Shown piece after piece: positions 61,655-64,000 of a DNA stretch of 64,000 bases. Source of the stretch: Nocardioides iriomotensis (GTDB taxonomy: Bacteria > Actinomycetota > Actinomycetes > Propionibacteriales > Nocardioidaceae); contig NZ_SDPU01000020.1 in the NCBI RefSeq assembly GCF_004168035.1, positions 372,001-436,000 on the forward strand. Reading direction: 5' to 3'. A program made the position numbers and the translations under genes. The notes beneath the pieces are model-generated. The model ran no database searches, had not been told where the DNA came from, and saw nothing but the letters and a program-made list of their open reading frames with translations. Numbering within the stretch: position 1 is the stretch's first letter; each line of letters opens with the position of its first letter.

Positions 61655-62536
61655 TCAGACCTCCGAGAGCTGACCGCGCAGCTGGGTCAGCACGCGCGAG
61701 AGGATCCGCGACACCTGCATCTGGGTCACGCCGACCTCGGCGGCGATCTGCGACTGGCTCATCTGCCGGAAGAACCGCAGGTAGAGCACCTGCCGCTCGC
61801 GCTCGGGCAGGGCCTTCACCGCCGGCATCAGCATGACCCGGGCCTCGGCCTCGTCGAGGGAGTTGTCCTCGTGGCGGAGCGTGTCGCCGAGCGACGCGGA
61901 GCCCTGGTCGCCGAGCGGCAGGTCGAGGGAGGTCGGGGTGAAGCAGCCGTCGGCGGACAGCGCCTCGAGCACGTCCTCCTCGGAGGCGCCGAGGTGCGCG
62001 GCCACCTCGGACACGCGCGGGGAGCGGCCGAGCGTCTGGATCAGCTCGCCCTGGGCGCGGGCCACGTCGGCCTGCAGCTTCTGGATCGGCCGCGGCGGGC
62101 GCACCATCCAGCCGAAGTCACGGAACTGCCGCTTCACCTCGCCCTTCATCGTGACCACGGCGTAGGACAGGAACTCGACGCCGTGGCTCGGGTCGAAGTT
62201 GCGCGCCGCCTTCAGCAGCGCCATCGAGGCGGCCTGGGTGAGGTCCTCCTCGGCGATGCCCCGGCCGCGGTACCGCACGGCGATGGCGCGAGCCAGGCCC
62301 ATGTGCATGACGACGACCTCGTCCTGCAGCCGCTTGCGCTCGACCGGGTCGGTCTCGGCGGCGGCCTGGGTCAGCAGCCGGGTGCTGAGCGCGCTGCGGG
62401 ACTCGGTGGCGGACCCCGGCGGCGTCTCGAGGTCGGACTGCTCGGTCCGGGCCGGCTCGGGGGTCGTCGTGGGGGCCGCCGACCCGCTCCGCTGCCGGCT
62501 GATCCGACCGGTCCGCTCCGCCACCGTCACGCTCAT
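61655..62536 (-). CDS. Stress-type RNA polymerase sigma factor (SigB/SigF/SigG family)
   Basis: 293 residues. A Thr/Ser/Pro-rich N-terminal extension (~1-50) is followed by region 2 (MHMGLARAIAVRYRGRGIAEEDLTQAASMALLKAARNFDPSHGVEFLSYAVVTMKGEVKRQFRD), region 3 and region 4 (LPERERQVLYLRFFRQMSQSQIAAEVGVTQMQVSRILSRVL). This is the group 3 SigB/F class of general-stress sigma factors. No anti-sigma factor gene is adjacent. Two GTTT-N16-GGG-type promoter words upstream suggest autoregulation. Confidence 0.93.
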   Translation of the reverse strand: MSVTVAERTGRISRQRSGSAAPTTTPEPARTEQSDLETPPGSATESRSALSTRLLTQAAAETDPVERKRLQDEVVVMHMGLARAIAVRYRGRGIAEEDLTQAASMALLKAARNFDPSHGVEFLSYAVVTMKGEVKRQFRDFGWMVRPPRPIQKLQADVARAQGELIQTLGRSPRVSEVAAHLGASEEDVLEALSADGCFTPTSLDLPLGDQGSASLGDTLRHEDNSLDEAEARVMLMPAVKALPERERQVLYLRFFRQMSQSQIAAEVGVTQMQVSRILSRVLTQLRGQLSEV

Positions 62537-62622
62537 GCTGCTTCCGCCTTCGCCATCAGCGGGTCCTGCCGGCAGGGGATCAGCCGGTCGTGCCCGTGTC
62601 CAGCCCCCGCCTGCATGCCGTC

Positions 62623-62679
62623 ATCCCCGGGCGACCGGGCACGGAAACCATCGTGTCCCGCTGGTCTGGACGACGAAAC
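62623..62679 (-). promoter_or_regulatory. Two SigB/F-type promoter candidates upstream of the sigma gene
   Basis: Read on the minus strand: GTTTCG-N14-GGGACA (62679 to 62654) and GTTTCC-N14-GGGGAT (62648 to 62623). Both resemble the GTTTAA-N12-15-GGGWAT class recognised by actinobacterial SigB/SigF factors, and lie 87-143 bp upstream of the sigma factor start. Autoregulation is inferred. Confidence 0.35.
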
Positions 62680-62780
62680 GGACATTCGGAACGCCGGGTT
62701 TGGGGGCCGGGGGCGCCGAGCAGAACAACCGGTTCTGCGGGACCGGGACGGTACCGCGACCGGGACCATCCGGCCCGGCG

Positions 62781-62820
62781 CGACACGAGGGTGGTCGCCG
62801 GGGCGGCCACCCTCGTGTCG
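62781..62820. terminator. Strong hairpin, probable terminator of the aldo/keto reductase gene
   Basis: CGACACGAGGGTGG (62781-62794) pairs perfectly with CCACCCTCGTGTCG (62807-62820), a 14-bp stem; the 12-nt loop can add CGCC/GGCG pairs. It lies about 175 bp past the reductase stop and before the sigma promoters. No T-tract. Confidence 0.5.
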
Positions 62821-62996
62821 AACGACGTTCGGCCTTCCCCTCCAAGGTCGGACGACGCAAGCGGGACACCAGCCGCGAAGCAGGGAGCGGCGAGTGCGCA
62901 GCGCCATCTTGGTGGACCGGGGGTGGACCCGTTCACGTTTCAAGGAAACTCGTCGCCCGGTCTGGAGCAGCGGCCAGCCTCGCTCCGCTCAGGGGC

Positions 62997-63986
62997 TCAG
63001 CGCAGGGAGAACGACGCGTGCCGCATGCCCCGTCCGCGGGCGGCGTTGAGCCCGGCCAGCACGTCGGCGTCGTCACCCCGAGGGCGCCACGCGGCGGCCC
63101 GCACGTTGCTCGCCACCTGCTCGGCCGACGTCGCGCCGGCGATCACGGAGCCGACGGTGGGCTGGGCCGCGAGCCCGCCGAGCGCGACGTCGAGCAGCGT
63201 CACGCCCCGCTCGTCGGCGTACCCCTGGAGCGCGTCGACGCGGTCGAAGTCGGCGTTCTCCAGCCGGTGCGCCTGCGCGGCCAGAGCCAGTCGGGTGCCC
63301 TCGGGGGCGTGCTCGCCGCGGCGGTACTTGCCGGTGAGCAGGCCGTACGCGAGCGGGAAGTAGGGAAGCAGGCCCATGCCGAAGCGCTCGAGTGCCGGCA
63401 CGAGCTCCTCCTCGGCGGCGCGGTTGTACAGGGAGTACTCGTTCTGCGCGCTGACGAACGGCCGCAGCCCGCGGGTGCGGGCGATCCAGGCGGCGTCCGC
63501 GACCTCCCAGCCGGCGAAGTTCGAACAGCCGAGGTAGCGCACCTTGCCCTCGTCGACGAGCTCGTTCATCACCTCGAGCGTCTCCTCGAGCGGGGTGACC
63601 AGGTCGAGCTGGTGGATCTGATAGAGGTCGATGTGGTCGGTGCCGAGACGCCGCAGGCTGGCCTCGACCGCCCGCCGCGCGTAGCGACGCGACGCACGGG
63701 CGCCCCAGTCGGGCCCGTTGCGGCCGTCCATGTCCATGCCGAACTTCGTCGCGACGACCACGTCGTCGCGACGCTTCCCGAGGGCGCGGCCGAGCAGCTC
63801 CTCGCTCTCGCCGAGGCCGTAGGTGTCGGCGGTGTCGAAGAACGTGACTCCGTGCTCGATCGCGGCGTCGACGACCTGCTGCGTGCGGTCCGCGTCGATC
63901 CGCGCGCCGAAGGCGTTGCAGCCCAGGCCGAGCGCCGACACGGTCAGGCCGCTGCGGCCGAGCTGGCGGTACTCCATGTCCGTCAT
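62997..63986 (-). CDS. Aldo/keto reductase
   Basis: A 329-residue NADPH-dependent (alpha/beta)8-barrel oxidoreductase. MEYRQLGRSGLTVSALGLGCNAFG opens it; catalytic Asp and Tyr lie in FFDTADTYGLGESE, Lys in VVVATKFG and His in LYQIHQLD, and the NADPH-binding C-terminus is GSVIAGATSAEQVASN. It belongs to the YhdN/AKR11-12-like group, with broad carbonyl substrates. ATG 63986 lies only three bases from GGAGGT, so ATG 63977 (MEYRQ) is an equally possible start. The gene is complete at the window's right end. Confidence 0.92.
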   Translation of the reverse strand: MTDMEYRQLGRSGLTVSALGLGCNAFGARIDADRTQQVVDAAIEHGVTFFDTADTYGLGESEELLGRALGKRRDDVVVATKFGMDMDGRNGPDWGARASRRYARRAVEASLRRLGTDHIDLYQIHQLDLVTPLEETLEVMNELVDEGKVRYLGCSNFAGWEVADAAWIARTRGLRPFVSAQNEYSLYNRAAEEELVPALERFGMGLLPYFPLAYGLLTGKYRRGEHAPEGTRLALAAQAHRLENADFDRVDALQGYADERGVTLLDVALGGLAAQPTVGSVIAGATSAEQVASNVRAAAWRPRGDDADVLAGLNAARGRGMRHASFSLR

Positions 63987-64000
63987 CGGACCTCCAGCTG

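Larger units (their letters stand above)
62537..62996. other. 460-bp stretch without a convincing gene
   Basis: It separates the sigma factor gene from the aldo/keto reductase gene, both on the minus strand. It holds two sigma-B-like promoter words (62623-62679), a strong hairpin (62781-62820) and a 6-1-6 palindrome CGAACG-A-CGTTCG (62819-62831). Open frames crossing it on both strands have unbalanced composition and no good ribosome-binding sites, so I see no protein gene. Confidence 0.6.

Noticed and set aside
58719-61673. A 984-codon plus-strand frame overlapping the penicillin acylase gene
   Set aside because: It is the +1-shifted reading of a clear acylase with signal peptide and catalytic Ser. 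The product is Arg/Pro-rich noise.
62533-62943. A 136-codon minus-strand frame upstream of the sigma factor
   Set aside because: Its composition (Arg, Pro, Gly, His) and lack of a ribosome-binding site match non-coding GC-rich DNA, and it would overlap the promoter candidates and the hairpin.

Overview
The window is chromosomal DNA from a very GC-rich actinobacterium. Frequent 4-base ATGA/GTGA gene overlaps, many GTG starts, a DUF222/HNH (13E12-type) gene, the mec-cysO-cysM cysteine route and a dispersed repeat of the GGTTTCGACAGGCTCAACCA type all fit Propionibacteriales, most likely Nocardioides or a relative. Genus is inferred from gene content only. There is no rRNA, CRISPR array, integrase, transposase or prophage; one tRNA gene is present.

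Layout. 1-0.9 kb: end of a DUF4873 gene coupled to a TetR regulator, divergent from an AurF-like diiron oxygenase (0.9-1.8 kb), with a palindromic operator between. 1.8-3.1 kb: HNH/DUF222 protein. 3.1-7.0 kb: homogentisate catabolism (GNAT protein, fumarylacetoacetase, a conserved unknown, divergent homogentisate dioxygenase). 7.0-9.3 kb: DUF1697 and an ArsR-type regulator coupled to an MFS exporter. 9.4-11.1 kb: a berberine-bridge-like FAD oxidase behind a 45-residue small ORF; the ArsR gene and this unit share a 16-bp operator-like motif. 11.1-13.4 kb: PIG-L deacetylase divergent from PadR plus enoyl-CoA hydratase, with two PadR-like operators. 13.4-20.5 kb: acyl-CoA ligase, nicotinamidase, GGDEF-EAL protein, small unknown, esterase, nicotinate phosphoribosyltransferase.

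19.2-51.3 kb carries, in order, pncB, clpS, DUF2017, mec, cysO, cysM, murI, an MBL phosphodiesterase-like gene, rph and rdgB. This matches the order Rv1330c-Rv1341 of M. tuberculosis. It is opened by two large stretches of accessory genes. The first (23.3-28.5 kb) holds a divergent PRPP-synthetase-like protein, an acyltransferase and a four-gene membrane redox cassette (acidic anchored protein, ferric-reductase-like flavocytochrome, FMN-binding protein, ApbE). The second (30.1-49.9 kb) holds two NarL-type two-component systems, a LuxR-type ATPase regulator followed by cydAB, a GH15 glucoamylase/trehalase, NDH-2, a Cys-rich GMC oxidoreductase, an MFS exporter, G6PD, membrane proteins, a TfoX-like protein and an ABC exporter.

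51.3-64 kb: a nucleosidase, a GNAT protein, a tRNA with UAG anticodon but a short variable loop, bcp peroxiredoxin, a Ni/Co ECF transporter (CbiM-PDGLE-CbiQ-CbiO) behind a Nur-box-like palindrome, DUF1918, DUF3618, a GroES-like protein, a secreted propeller-like protein, two small membrane proteins, a penicillin-acylase-family enzyme, a SigB/F-type sigma factor and an aldo/keto reductase.

The most promising leads are the unusual tRNA, the Nur-like site on the metal transporter, the shared ArsR motif with the small ORF, the redox cassette, the GMC protein's cysteine cluster, and a dispersed repeat that has entered the fumarylacetoacetase reading frame.
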